Assembly (NCBI GenBank): GCA_019359015.1
Contig: JAHHID010000001.1
Coordinates: 43,274 to 107,273 of the forward strand
DNA length: 64,000 bases
Source of the DNA: Spirirestis rafaelensis WJT71-NPBG6
GTDB lineage: Bacteria; Cyanobacteriota; Cyanobacteriia; Cyanobacteriales; Nostocaceae
Direction of reading: 5' to 3'
Shown here piece after piece: positions 51,596 to 61,128 of the stretch. The position numbers and the translations under genes were made by a program. How positions within the stretch are numbered: position 1 is the first letter of the stretch; each line of letters starts with the position of its first letter. Below the pieces are notes generated by a model that was not told the origin of the DNA, searched no databases, and saw only the letters and a program-made list of their open reading frames with translations.

Positions 51596-51716
51596 TTACA
51601 ATTTATGAGCTTGGCAGTTTATTAAATAGGTATTGTTTTGTTAGGAAAAAGTAATTATGTCCTCCTAGCGATCGCAAAATTAATCAAGCACCTGAAAATT
51701 TAGTAAAGTTAACCAC

Positions 51717-52697
51717 ATGAAATACATAAATCTTGGCAAAACCGGACTGAAAGTATCGCGCTTGTCTCTTGGTACAATGACTTATGGCTCTCGCAAATGG
51801 CGAGAATGGATACTAGAAGAAGAAGAAAGTCGCCCATTTATCAAACTTGCTTTGGAGTTGGGGATTAATTTCTTTGACACCGCTGATGTTTACTCTTTGG
51901 GTGTTAGCGAAGAAATATTAGGGCGATCGCTCAAAGACTTTGCCAAAAGAAATCAAGTCATCATTGCTACCAAAGTTTACAACCAAGTGGGTGATGGTCC
52001 CAACGATAAGGGACTGTCTCGCAAACATATTTTTGATAGCATTGATGCCTCATTAAGACGATTACAGACAGATTACGTAGATTTATACCAAATTCACCGT
52101 TGGGACAACGAAACACCGATTGAGGAAACCTTAGAGGCACTGCATGATGTCGTCAAATCCGGTAAAGCTCGTTACATTGGTGCATCGAGTATGTACGCAT
52201 GGCAGTTTGCCAAAGCTCTTTACACAGCAGACAAACACGGCTGGACGCGCTTTGTTTCCATGCAAAATCACTACAACTTAGTTTATCGGGAAGAAGAAAG
52301 AGAGGTAATACCATTATCTCGCGCTGAAGGCATTGGGATAATTCCCTGGAGTCCCCTTGCACGGGGATTTCTAGCTGGGAATCGGCGTCCCCAAGGTTAT
52401 GGTGAAACTATTCGCGCTAAAACCGATGAATTTGCCCACAATCTCTACTATGAAGAATCAGATTTTCAAATAGTTGATCGCGTCGTAGACTTAGCTAAAC
52501 AACGTGAAGTTACCCCAACGCAGATTGCCTTAGCTTGGCTATTACACCAACCAGGTGTAACAGCTCCAATTATTGGTGCTAGCAAGATAGAACATCTCAA
52601 AGATGCTGTAGAGGCTGTGGATTTGGTACTTTCTGAAGACGAGCGGAAGTTACTTGAGGAACCTTACAAACCTCACCCCATCTTAGGGCATCGCTAG
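51717..52697 (+). CDS. Aldo/keto reductase
   Basis: A 326-residue NADPH-dependent reductase of the YajO/IolS-like group: LSLGTMTYGSRKWREWIL, the tetrad D and Y in NFFDTADVYSLG, K in IIATKVYNQVG and H in LYQIHRWDNE, then APIIGASKIEHLKDAV for NADPH. The substrate is unknown. Start at ATG 51717. Confidence 0.88.
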   Translation: MKYINLGKTGLKVSRLSLGTMTYGSRKWREWILEEEESRPFIKLALELGINFFDTADVYSLGVSEEILGRSLKDFAKRNQVIIATKVYNQVGDGPNDKGLSRKHIFDSIDASLRRLQTDYVDLYQIHRWDNETPIEETLEALHDVVKSGKARYIGASSMYAWQFAKALYTADKHGWTRFVSMQNHYNLVYREEEREVIPLSRAEGIGIIPWSPLARGFLAGNRRPQGYGETIRAKTDEFAHNLYYEESDFQIVDRVVDLAKQREVTPTQIALAWLLHQPGVTAPIIGASKIEHLKDAVEAVDLVLSEDERKLLEEPYKPHPILGHR

Positions 52698-53233
52698 AAC
52701 ATACAGCATAATTCAGGAGTCAGAAGCCAGGAGCCAGAATTGCTGGAGAATTCTCTGCGTAGGTGTGGATGAATCATGGTGAGACAGCAAAACGTTTTTA
52801 ATAGTGGAAAAGGGTGAAATTTAACATGTTGAAACTTTTATTCCTTTAGGACAATTCAAATCTTTGAGTACGCGCGATCGCTTCTTCCACCATATACTGA
52901 CCGTCGCTTCTCTTTCAGAGACGCTACGCGAACGCTCCAATTCAAAATTCAAAATTCACGCATTCAAAAAAAAGGATACAAGCCCCTGAATTTATTTATG
53001 GAAAATGTAAAAAAAATTTTTCCGAGACGCATAGCGCTCTTGAAAAAGGCATCCTTGTTTCAAGCCCCTAAATTTATTTATGGGAATTCTTCATTTTGAA
53101 TTTTGAATTTTGAATTTTGAATTCCCCGCAGGGGTTGACTTATACCCTGCCTATGAGATTACGGATAGTCAGATTCCCGACTTCTTGAAGAAGTCAGGAA
53201 TCTTGGAACCACTCAAACTAATTACACAGACTA
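52698..53233. repeat. Repeat-rich spacer
   Basis: No gene seen. It holds a repeat GAGACGCTACGCGAACG (near 52917), two copies of AAGCCCCT-A/G-AATTTATTTATGG (52981 and 53061 areas), a heptamer array of TTTTGAA about four units long (around 53092-53121) and a hairpin repeat at 53171-53202 (AGATTCCCGACTT / AAGTCAGGAATCT). Confidence 0.7.
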
Positions 53234-54100
53234 CTAATCGGCATAAAAGACCAGCGCCCTCAATTCAATGCTTTCGCGGGGTGGGGCATCCGGGGGGCTT
53301 GTCGGGTCCTCGAAGGCAGTGTGTGCCGCAAATCGCGCCCGTCCGTCCTCGGCAGAGTCGAAGCACTTGATAAACAGTGCCTCATTCGGTTGCAATTGCG
53401 GAAAGTAGAACCATCGGTGCGCCGGATTGTACGTAATTGCGTAAGTCTCACCAACGCGATCGCGATATACCAGATCCCCAGCTACCAAGTCTTTGGGTGC
53501 GATGCTTTGGGCGTCACACACTGCCAATGGAGACTCTTGGACTGGTTGGGCGATCGCTCGCCAGATGTTGATTACGGCAAACCTTTGTTGCAGCAACTCA
53601 TCAGTGTTATCTATTCCCCGTGCTGCCAACTCCAGAAGGGCGCGAGTATAGCCAGATTTGGCTGTAAAGTCGTTATGTACGCGCTTGACTGGCTCTTTAA
53701 TTTGGCTCTCACCCTGTTGCAAGCGTTGAGCATTACGGAGAGTATGATCGAAAATCACCACCTGAGTTGCACCTGTTACCTCTTTCAAAAGTTGCTCGGC
53801 TTCAGGATAATAGACGCGCTGTATCTCCGAATCGTCGTAGAAATTACGGACATTGCTATGATGGGCAGCGTAAGCGAATCCCTCTCGATCTAAGGATAAA
53901 TCTCGTGCGATCGGGCGAGCATTGCGGATCGGCAGGTTGTGCGCTTCGTACACTCCGTTCTGCCTTGGAACGCCTGGTGGTGGTTCATAGGTGTAGTTGA
54001 CAGGCTTTTCTGCCATTGGAGTCAGGTAATTGAGGACTGCCTCAACATACGGCAAATCCTCTAAAACAGGTTTGGATAAAATTGGGCTGGATAAGCTCAT
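53234..54100 (-). CDS. CmcJ/NvfI/AsaB-type oxidoreductase (2-oxoglutarate oxygenase-like)
   Basis: A 288-residue protein of the CmcJ/AsaB/GA4-desaturase-like family. Landmarks are TYEPPPGVPRQNG near the N-terminus, YYPEAEQLLKEVTGATQVVI, FDHTLRNAQR with a conserved His, KRVHNDFTAKSGYTRA with HxD as likely iron ligands, and FAVINIWRAIAQPVQESPLA. Members hydroxylate or desaturate small molecules in secondary metabolism. The sequence is GC-richer than its surroundings. It shares no operon with neighbours; 126 bp downstream of the GST gene, same direction. Confidence 0.84.
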   Translation of the reverse strand: MSLSSPILSKPVLEDLPYVEAVLNYLTPMAEKPVNYTYEPPPGVPRQNGVYEAHNLPIRNARPIARDLSLDREGFAYAAHHSNVRNFYDDSEIQRVYYPEAEQLLKEVTGATQVVIFDHTLRNAQRLQQGESQIKEPVKRVHNDFTAKSGYTRALLELAARGIDNTDELLQQRFAVINIWRAIAQPVQESPLAVCDAQSIAPKDLVAGDLVYRDRVGETYAITYNPAHRWFYFPQLQPNEALFIKCFDSAEDGRARFAAHTAFEDPTSPPDAPPRESIELRALVFYAD

Positions 54101-54226
54101 ACCATTTTGGATTTTAGATTTTGGATTAATTAGGGATTCGGGATTAGGGATTCGGGATTAAAGATTAGGAACCCTTGGAAGATTATTTCCCAGTCCCCAG
54201 TCCCCAGTCACCAGTCCCTCATTGCC

Positions 54227-54910
54227 CTACTTTTGAGCAGCACCCACAGCAGTCGGTTCACCGAGAATCTTGGTAAATCGCTCTATATAGTAGCTGACGG
54301 GATTTTCGACGACACGAATTGATTCGCCATCGCGCACCACATTCCACCATTGCTGCAAGCGAGGTGTTTCTGCTGGTAGTGTGAATTTGCGGAAATGTTC
54401 TAAAAGCGGTAAGCGTTCAAACCAGGGATAGAAACTGATATCAACTAAACTCAGTTTATCCCCTAACCAGTACTGACTATTTCCAGACAGCTTGCCTAAT
54501 CCTTCTTGCTCTATATACAGCAGGGATTCTAGGAACTCTCTTCGTCCCTGTTCCTGTTCGATGCTATCTTTACCCCGTAGGAATTTGTTAAACGCAGGTA
54601 CTAAGCGAGTATTAGCGTAGTCGATCCAGATGCGAGCGATCGCTTTTGCTGCTGGATCGTGGGGTAATAAAGGTGGTTCCGGGAAGACTTCATCTAGATA
54701 TTCATTGATGATGGCAGACTCGTATATCTCGATATCCCCATGTTTGATGGCTGGTACTTTGCCATAGCCGGAAATCTGCGTGAATCCATCCGGTTTGTTC
54801 TGTAAGTCAATTTCAATCGGGGTAAAGTCAATTCCTTTTTCCAGCAAAACAACACGGGTTCGTTGGGAGAAGGTAGAGCCTTTGGCAAAGTAAAGTTGTA
54901 TGTTGCTCAT
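54227..54910 (-). CDS. Glutathione S-transferase
   Basis: A 227-residue GST closely related to the N-terminal domain of the fusion at 10618: [20 protein letters not shown], then [20 protein letters not shown] and [20 protein letters not shown]. The fusion has CPF in the active-site loop; here it is SQR, so the residue that activates glutathione may be Ser. It is transcribed away from operator copy 11. A role in handling organosulfur conjugates is plausible from context. Confidence 0.88.
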   Translation of the reverse strand: MSNIQLYFAKGSTFSQRTRVVLLEKGIDFTPIEIDLQNKPDGFTQISGYGKVPAIKHGDIEIYESAIINEYLDEVFPEPPLLPHDPAAKAIARIWIDYANTRLVPAFNKFLRGKDSIEQEQGRREFLESLLYIEQEGLGKLSGNSQYWLGDKLSLVDISFYPWFERLPLLEHFRKFTLPAETPRLQQWWNVVRDGESIRVVENPVSYYIERFTKILGEPTAVGAAQK

Positions 54911-55094
54911 GGAATGCTTTCCTTTTAAATATTGCGCTTATGTCATCGAATTGCGATCAAGTGTGGGGTAACGCGAAGTATTGCGAGCAAGAAATTGGGA
55001 GAATTTGCTTATAGGATTGGAACCCCTGCCAAATTTATTTTTGGGAATTTTGAATTTTCCCTGGCAGGTATCTACACCAGCTAATCCATAATAC

Positions 55095-55120
55095 TACACT
55101 TTATCGGTCAATTTACCGTA
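55095..55120 (+). promoter_or_regulatory. 26-bp palindromic operator, copy 11
   Basis: Right half TCAATTTACCGTA is an exact match to the consensus; left arm TACACT has four of six. Spacing 14 bp. CAATAACTTATATTG follows. The 666-bp spacer (54911-55576) between the GST and amidohydrolase genes has no other clear feature beyond a CTGCCA...TGGCAG repeat near 55026-55068. Confidence 0.75.
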
Positions 55121-55576
55121 CAATAACTTATATTGTATTGCAAAAACTGAAAACCATCTGAAAAAAACTGATGAAAGTCGCCTTGGATATCTATTTAGGT
55201 TATCTAACAATTAGTAAATAACAAATTTAGATTAACGTATAGTTTGTTTGCTAAAGACTTGTTTTGTCGCTCTTGCTGTGTAATACTACTAAACAAATCA
55301 CCGTTAACTCGGTAGAGAAGCCGTAGATAATTGATTTTGGTGCAAGTATTGCACAGATCAATCATTCAGGCACTTTGAGCAATCTTGCAATGCCCGTTTT
55401 TTGGGTATCGCTGGCACAAAAACAGTATTGAATTTTCCTCTTTGAAAATCCTCTGGGCATATACAGGCATAGCTTGATGTGAGTTTCAATTTTTGCGCTT
55501 GTCGTGAAACTCGATTTTTGTCAGGGTTTACGAAAGAGTGAAAGTCAACGAGTGACATAACTGTGGAGAAATTATC

Positions 55577-57061
55577 ATGACAATTGCACTTGAACGTCCC
55601 ACAAAGAAGTCTCGGTCAGCACAGATTCGGGAGCAACTAGGTTATCCCATCATTGATACGGATGTGCATACCCAGGAATTTGAACCTGCTTTTCTCGATT
55701 ATTTAGCTCAAGTGGGTGGTTCTAAGATTGCCGATAGCTTCCGAGAGCATCTACCCGGAGCAGGTCGCTATCGTTGGTTCCAGCAAAGTTGGGAAGAACG
55801 TCGTACCTACCGCACAGCTCGTCCTCCCTTCTGGGGTCGTCCCACTAAGGACACGTTGAATCTGGCAACTATCAGCTTGCCAAAGCTGCTGCATGAACGT
55901 TTGCAGGAAGCGGGGACAGACTTTGCTGTGCTATATCCCAACTTGGCAACCCTAGCACCGCAAATCAAAAACGAAGAAATGCGACGGGCAGTTTGCCGTG
56001 CAGCGAACCTTTATCATGCAGATATATTCCGTGCTTATAGCGATCGCGTTACTCCCATCGCTACTATTCCTCTGAATACACCCCAAGAAGGAATTGAGGA
56101 ATTGGAATATGCAGTCAAAGAACTGGGACTCAAAGCGATTCAAATTCCCGCTTACGTTACTCGCGTTATTCCTGGCTTCGAGAAATATCCTGAAGAAGTG
56201 CAACGGGAAGCAACGTGGATTGATACTTTCGCTTTGGATAGTGCCTACGATTACGATCCCTTCTGGGCGAAGTGCGTAGAATTGAAAGTTGTTCCTACCA
56301 CTCATGCTTCTGGTATGGGTTGGACTGCTCGTCGTTCAATTTCTAACTACCAATACAATCACATTGGACACTTTGCCTCAGCGGGTGAAGCGTTCTGCAA
56401 AGCTTTGTTTTTTGGTGGTGTTACCCGTCGTTTTCCGAACCTCAAGTTTGCCTTCCTTGAAGGTGGTTCAGCTTGGGGTGCTAGCCTGTATGCTGATATC
56501 ATCTGGCACTGGGAAACTCGCAATCCAGAGATTTTACAGAATAATCATCCGGGCAACGTAAATAAAGAAGAATTGCGTGAACTGTTTGCTCGTTATGGTG
56601 GACCAGAATTGCGCGATCGCTTTGAGGAAATTGGTAGTGGTTTAGGCTTCCACGGTAAATACTTTGCCCCAGAAGACCCTGGTGAGTTGAATGAATTTGC
56701 TGAAGCTGGAATTACAAAACCCGAAGATGTGCGCGATCGCTTCCTAAATCACTTCTACTTTGGCACAGAATCCGACGATACCCGCGTTGCCTATGCTTTC
56801 CATCAAAAAGCGAATCCTTATGGCGACAGAGTAAAAGCTTTCCTGGGTTCTGATTCCGGTCATTGGGATGTGCCTGATATCACCGCTGTTACCTCCAACG
56901 CTTACAGCTTTGTAGAACGCGGCATTTTTAGCGAAGAAGACTTGCGCTACTTCTTATCTATCCATCCTTTGGAGTTGTACACCAGTCTCAATCGTGACTT
57001 TTTCAAGGGTACGGGAATTGAGAAAGAAGCAGAAGAATATCTAGTAAGTGTTGGTCACTAA
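55577..57061 (+). CDS. Amidohydrolase-family metal-dependent hydrolase/decarboxylase
   Basis: A 494-residue TIM-barrel protein of the amidohydrolase 2 family (ACMSD-like). The N-terminal metal motif is IIDTDVHTQEF (D-x-H here), strand motifs are KVVPTTHASGMGWT and FAFLEGGSAWGASLYADIIW, and the late acidic motif is FLGSDSGHWDVPD. Relatives hydrolyse or decarboxylate aromatic or heterocyclic acids. Long insertions relative to the family (GGPELRDRFEEIG) are visible. It probably processes an organosulfur-derived acid, by context only. Confidence 0.85.
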   Translation: MTIALERPTKKSRSAQIREQLGYPIIDTDVHTQEFEPAFLDYLAQVGGSKIADSFREHLPGAGRYRWFQQSWEERRTYRTARPPFWGRPTKDTLNLATISLPKLLHERLQEAGTDFAVLYPNLATLAPQIKNEEMRRAVCRAANLYHADIFRAYSDRVTPIATIPLNTPQEGIEELEYAVKELGLKAIQIPAYVTRVIPGFEKYPEEVQREATWIDTFALDSAYDYDPFWAKCVELKVVPTTHASGMGWTARRSISNYQYNHIGHFASAGEAFCKALFFGGVTRRFPNLKFAFLEGGSAWGASLYADIIWHWETRNPEILQNNHPGNVNKEELRELFARYGGPELRDRFEEIGSGLGFHGKYFAPEDPGELNEFAEAGITKPEDVRDRFLNHFYFGTESDDTRVAYAFHQKANPYGDRVKAFLGSDSGHWDVPDITAVTSNAYSFVERGIFSEEDLRYFLSIHPLELYTSLNRDFFKGTGIEKEAEEYLVSVGH

Positions 57062-57375
57062 GTGACTAACATATTGCATTATTCTCAATTACTATCCTCA
57101 GCCACCCACATTTAAAACTTCGGGCTAATAGCTGAAGTCCATTTTAATGGACTGAAAACCTTTAGCAATCTACTTTAGTAGACTTGTGCTACTCGCTGTG
57201 ATTTAATCTCTGGTGGACGTGGGAAATAAATGAGGAAGATGCAAGGAAACCAGAATTTAAATATTCCATGTGTCTGCTATATCAGTCTCAATCTAACAAT
57301 TTTAGTTTGATCAAGTACTAGCGCTACCGGGGCTAAAGGTGGGCAATGCCCACCTTACCTTTACACAGAAAACCT
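57062..57375. repeat. Spacer with three hairpins before ssuA copy 3
   Basis: GTCCATTTTAATGGAC (near 57137), TCTACTTTAGTAGA (near 57169) and AAGGTGGGCAATGCCCACCTT (57337-57357) follow one another. The last covers an ATG that opens the ssuA frame, so that ATG is an unlikely start. No gene seen. Confidence 0.65.
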
Positions 57376-58110
57376 ATGGTTGCTACAGTCAAACCTCAGT
57401 ATTTCAACATTTTTCACCGCTTTACGCTCTCCTTAGTACCAGGATTATTAATAGCGACTTCGTTGACGTTAGTTGGTTGCACGCAAGAAAGCCAAAAAGC
57501 AACAAACCAATCTCCTGCTAAAAATGTATCGGACACGAATACATCTAAAATCAAGACTAAAGTACTCCACATGGGGTATCAACAAGCAGGCGATCTAATT
57601 AGGGTAACGAAAGTCTTGGAAAAGCGCTTAGAACCCTTGGGTGTCAAGATAGAGTGGGCGCAATTTGCCCAAGGTCCGCAGTTGATGGAAGCGATGAATG
57701 TCGGCAAAATAGATTTGGGATCTGTGGGGGAAACTCCGCCTATATTCGCCCAAGCAGCTGGCGCTCAGATCGTTTATGTTGTTGGTCGGCGAAGTGATGG
57801 TAGAAAAAGTGCGATCGCTGTCCCGCCAGATTCTCCGATTAAGAGTGTAAAAGACCTTAAAGGGCAAAAAGTAGTCTTCCAAAAAGCTTCAGCCTCTCAC
57901 TATTTCATCCTCAGAGTTTTGGAAGATGCAGGTTTGAAATATAGTGATATTCAAGTCCAGAGTATACCCAACGTCGAAGCTAGCAGTGCATTTTTAGAAG
58001 GGAAAATTCCCGTTTGGGTAACAGGCGATCCACATTTAGCCAGAGCGGAAAAATTGGGTAAGGTACGAATTCTCAGGACTGCCGAAGAGCTTGATTCACC
58101 TGGGGGAACT
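57376..58110 (+). pseudogene. ssuA: Third SsuA-type binding protein, 3'-truncated
   Basis: The first 240 or so residues are an SsuA-family lipoprotein: lipobox LTLVGC, VKIEWAQFAQGPQLMEAMN, LGSVGETPPIFAQAAGA, KGQKVVFQKASASHYFILRV and VWVTGDPHLARAEK. After RTAEELDSPGG the family would go on with a YYLA-type segment and about 100 more residues. Instead the DNA joins a foreign piece and the frame ends after TTTPGAVPD at 58152. The C-terminal lobe is lost. The ATG at 57376 (MVATVKPQYF) gives a normal signal peptide. Confidence 0.85.
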
Positions 58111-58261
58111 GGTGATTCCCGAACTACAACGCCGGGGGCTGTTCCGGACTGAGTACGAAGGTCGAACCCTGCGCGAGAATCTGGGATTACCTCGTCCGGC
58201 AAATAAGTTTAGCACAGTTGCCGCTTCTCCTGAGCCGGTGGCAGTCGGAGCATCTGCATAA
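58106..58261 (+). pseudogene. 3' end of an NtaA/SnaA/DszA-type monooxygenase
   Basis: In a different frame from the truncated ssuA, 51 codons read LVIPELQRRGLFRTEYEGRT then LRENLGLPRPANKF and a stop. This is the typical C-terminus of the FMN-dependent NtaA/SnaA/DszA monooxygenases. The other 400 residues are absent. The join at 58105 marks a deletion that removed the end of ssuA and the start of the monooxygenase gene. Confidence 0.85.
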
Positions 58262-58488
58262 TATTGCTTACAAAAAAAGGCAGAGGGCAGAGGGCAGATG
58301 GCAGAAGGAAAGAAAAAGTATAAATAAAAACTTTAGTTCTGGGTTTAAAGCCCAGTTCAAAAAAATAATTATACTGAGACGGCTTGCAGCGAGGTATAAA
58401 ACGTCATTGCTTCAATCCCACTCTTTTAAGGGTGGGTAGCATAGCTGCCTTCTGAATTGTTTGTATTAATTTTAAGGTTTTTATTATG

Positions 58489-58512
58489 AGCCAGGAAGTT
58501 ATCCTGGCTTTT
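58489..58512 (+). terminator. Rho-independent terminator
   Basis: AGCCAGGA and TCCTGGCT stem (58489-58496, 58502-58509), 5-base loop, then TTTT. The spacer 58262-58710 otherwise holds short direct repeats (GGCAGAGGGCAGA) and no gene. Confidence 0.75.
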
Positions 58513-58710
58513 GCTGTGGAAATAATTGGGAAGATTTGTTTAGATTTGAAACTTACAATCACAAGATAAGGCACTTACAAGTAATAAAATATCCAGCCGT
58601 GTATAGCCATTGCTTGGTTGCGGATGGGGACATCTGGGTTATGCAAGAGTGATATTTTATTTTTTGGATCTCCCTAATGCGATCGCTCCAATTTAATCGC
58701 AAACATCCTC

Positions 58711-59921
58711 TTAGAGCCAAGGATGACGGGGTGGGTTAACACCATTCAAATAAAAGTTTCCAACAGCGTAGTATTTCCAGCGGGCAGGATCGTGTAGAGT
58801 ATGAGTCCGAGCATTGCGCCAGTGGCGATCTAAGTTATATTGCTGCAAGGTAGATTTAGTACCCGCCAACTCAAATAGCTTATTAGTCGTCAAAATCGCC
58901 GCTTCCGCAGCCAGTGCTTTCGCTTCAGCAACAGCAATGGAAGCTTCTGCCACACTGATATCGGTTGGGTCTGCTATCGCTTGATCAATATACTCACCCG
59001 AACGACGCAGCAGTGCTTCGGCTGCATGAACTTGGATAACTATGCTCCCAACATTATAGATAGTCAGCGGATCTTCGTAACCATGCTTTAGTTCCACATC
59101 AATCCAGGGACGAGCATAGTTGTGAACATAGTGGATTGTATCTCTCAAGGCTGCTTTGGCTATGCCGACATCTACGGCTGCTTGAATAATTTGGGCGATA
59201 GGTCCTTGAGTAGTCGGACGTTCAAAGGCTAAGAAGTGAGGAATCACATGCTCTGCCGAGACTTTCACATTCTCAATAATAGTAGTGCCGCTAGCAGTGG
59301 TACGCTGCCCAAAACTGCTCCAGTCGTCAATCACATTTAAGCCTGGTGTGCCGCGTTCTACCAGAGCAATCACTGTTTTATCGTCATCATTACGAGCAAT
59401 GACTGGAATCCAATCGGCTACCAATGCACCGCTAGAATAGAATTTACGTCCGTTGAGAACGTATCCATCTCCAGACTTTTCTAAGCGTGTCTGCACGTCG
59501 GTTACTGATTTGGTGCCAATCTCAGAGAAAGCGTTGCCAAATCGCTTACCTTGCAATACTAGGTCAAAGAAAAAACGTTTTTGTTCTTCCGTGCCATCCA
59601 ATCGAATAGATTCTACAATATACCAATGATTTTGGGGAATTTGTCCCAGGCTAGAATCGGCTTCAGAGATAATTTTGGTTACTTCTGCCAAACTCGATTC
59701 GATACGAAAGCACCGCCATACTCTTTAGGAACTGTGATTGCCCACAGCCCACTTTGAGAGTATCTATTTACCTCATCAACAGGTATCTTTCCTTGTCTAT
59801 CTCGTTCGGAATCTCCTTTGACAAATTCAGCTGCTAATTCTTGGGCGATCGCGATCGCTTCAGCATCATCACGAATCACATAAGCTTTTTGTTCAGTGTT
59901 CGTATTAATTACAGATGTCAT
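58711..59921 (-). pseudogene. sfnB: SfnB-type acyl-CoA dehydrogenase family monooxygenase, one-base frameshift
   Basis: SfnB helps oxidise dimethyl sulfone-derived compounds. The two frames 59921-59679 and 59691-58711 make one gene of about 403 residues: N-terminal part ends WAITVPKEYGGAFVSNR, the second begins AEVTKIISEADSSLGQIPQ. At 59685-59695 the minus strand reads CGAGTTTGGCAG; one more T would give R-V-L-A-E-V and restore the frame. The C-terminal part is normal, with FELAGTKSTLQQYNLDRHWR and HTLHDPARW. The shift in a T-run may be a real mutation or a sequencing error. The next gene, sfnG, is in the same direction 67 bp upstream. Confidence 0.85.
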
Positions 59922-59988
59922 GTATTACCTTACTTTTATATCTGCTGCGTAATTTTACATGTATCTCAATCGCAGTATTAGCACCTAT

Positions 59989-61086
59989 TTAAACCGTCAC
60001 TAACTCATCAAATGTGCGATCGCGCGATTCAATTTCTCGCACCAAAGGAATTACCGTGCGACCAAAAGCTGGTAAATCATCGCTGTAATGCAAGAATCCA
60101 CCCAGAATCAAATCCACCCCAACTTCATAGAATTGGCGAATGCGATCGGCTACTTGGTCTGCTGTGCCAATCAAGCCTGATCTAAAGCCATCGTTATATT
60201 GCACCAAGTCTTCAAAATTAGAGTTTGCCCACATTCCGACTTTCTCACGAGTTGAAGATCCTGCTTGTTTTACTGCCTCTCCAAAACCTGCAACAGCTTC
60301 TTTGTCTGCTTGAGCAATAATCTCTCGCAGCACGTCATGAGCTTCTTTTTCGGTGTCTCGCACTATGATAAAAGCATTTAGTCCAAACTTGAGTTTACGT
60401 CCTTCCTCACGCGCTAAGGCAGAAACTTCCTGAATTTGTTCGCGCACACCTTCAATTGTGTTGCCATTCATGAAATACCAATCAGATACCCTTGCTGCCA
60501 TCCGTCGTGCAGCTTTGGAGTTACCACCTTGAAAGATTTCTGGATGGGGATTTTGATTAATTGGTTTAGGCTTCACCCAACCACCGTTGATGCGGTAAAA
60601 GTCTCCCTTAAAGTGGAACTCATCTTCTGTCCACATTCCTTTGAGTACGCGGATGAACTCCTCGGATCTGCGATAGCGTTCATCATGGTCTAACCAGGGT
60701 TCGCCATAAATTGTGAATTCACCTTTAAACCAACCACTGACAACATTTAGAGCAAAGCGACCTTTAGAAATAAAATCAATTGTCGCACCCATCTTGGCAA
60801 CTACACCCGGATGCCATAATCCTGGATGAACTGCGGCAATCAATTTCAGCCGTTCAGTTACAGGTGCTAAAGCTGCAACTGTAGTCAGTGCCTCTAGTTG
60901 GTACTCAGCACCGTAGCTGGCAATAAATCGAGCTTGTGCCAAAGCATAATCAAAGCCTACCTGTTCCGCAGTTTGAGCGAGTTGGACATTGTAATCAAAT
61001 GTCCAATCTGTGCGTTGAGGAATTTTGCTGACAACCAATCCACCACTAACATTCGGAACCCAATATGCAAACTTAATATCCACCAT
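59989..61086 (-). CDS. sfnG: Dimethyl sulfone monooxygenase SfnG
   Basis: SfnG uses FMNH2 and O2 to convert dimethyl sulfone to methanesulfinate and formaldehyde. The 365 residues match SfnG closely in order: KFAYWVPNVSGGLVVSKI, LIAAVHPGLWHPGVVAKMGA, NVVSGWFKGEFTIYGEPWL, DHDERYRRSEEFIRVLKGMW and NGNTIEGVREQI. It belongs to the same luciferase-like class as SsuD (34138). Methanesulfonate formed from its product is a substrate for SsuD. ATG at 61086 is preferred to a GTG three codons upstream. It is the middle gene of a leftward group GST-sfnG-sfnB. Confidence 0.92.
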   Translation of the reverse strand: MVDIKFAYWVPNVSGGLVVSKIPQRTDWTFDYNVQLAQTAEQVGFDYALAQARFIASYGAEYQLEALTTVAALAPVTERLKLIAAVHPGLWHPGVVAKMGATIDFISKGRFALNVVSGWFKGEFTIYGEPWLDHDERYRRSEEFIRVLKGMWTEDEFHFKGDFYRINGGWVKPKPINQNPHPEIFQGGNSKAARRMAARVSDWYFMNGNTIEGVREQIQEVSALAREEGRKLKFGLNAFIIVRDTEKEAHDVLREIIAQADKEAVAGFGEAVKQAGSSTREKVGMWANSNFEDLVQYNDGFRSGLIGTADQVADRIRQFYEVGVDLILGGFLHYSDDLPAFGRTVIPLVREIESRDRTFDELVTV

Positions 61087-61128
61087 GATTGACACCTATT
61101 ATTGATATTAACCTGTCACGGATGAGCG

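Noticed and set aside
53092-53121. CRISPR-like array in the repeat spacer
   Set aside because: Repeats are heptamers without spacers, typical short tandem repeats of cyanobacteria; no cas genes are nearby.
55358-55558. Open frame of 66 residues on the minus strand before the amidohydrolase
   Set aside because: It lies in the promoter spacer, has no recognisable domain or good ribosome site, and shares no pattern with known small proteins.
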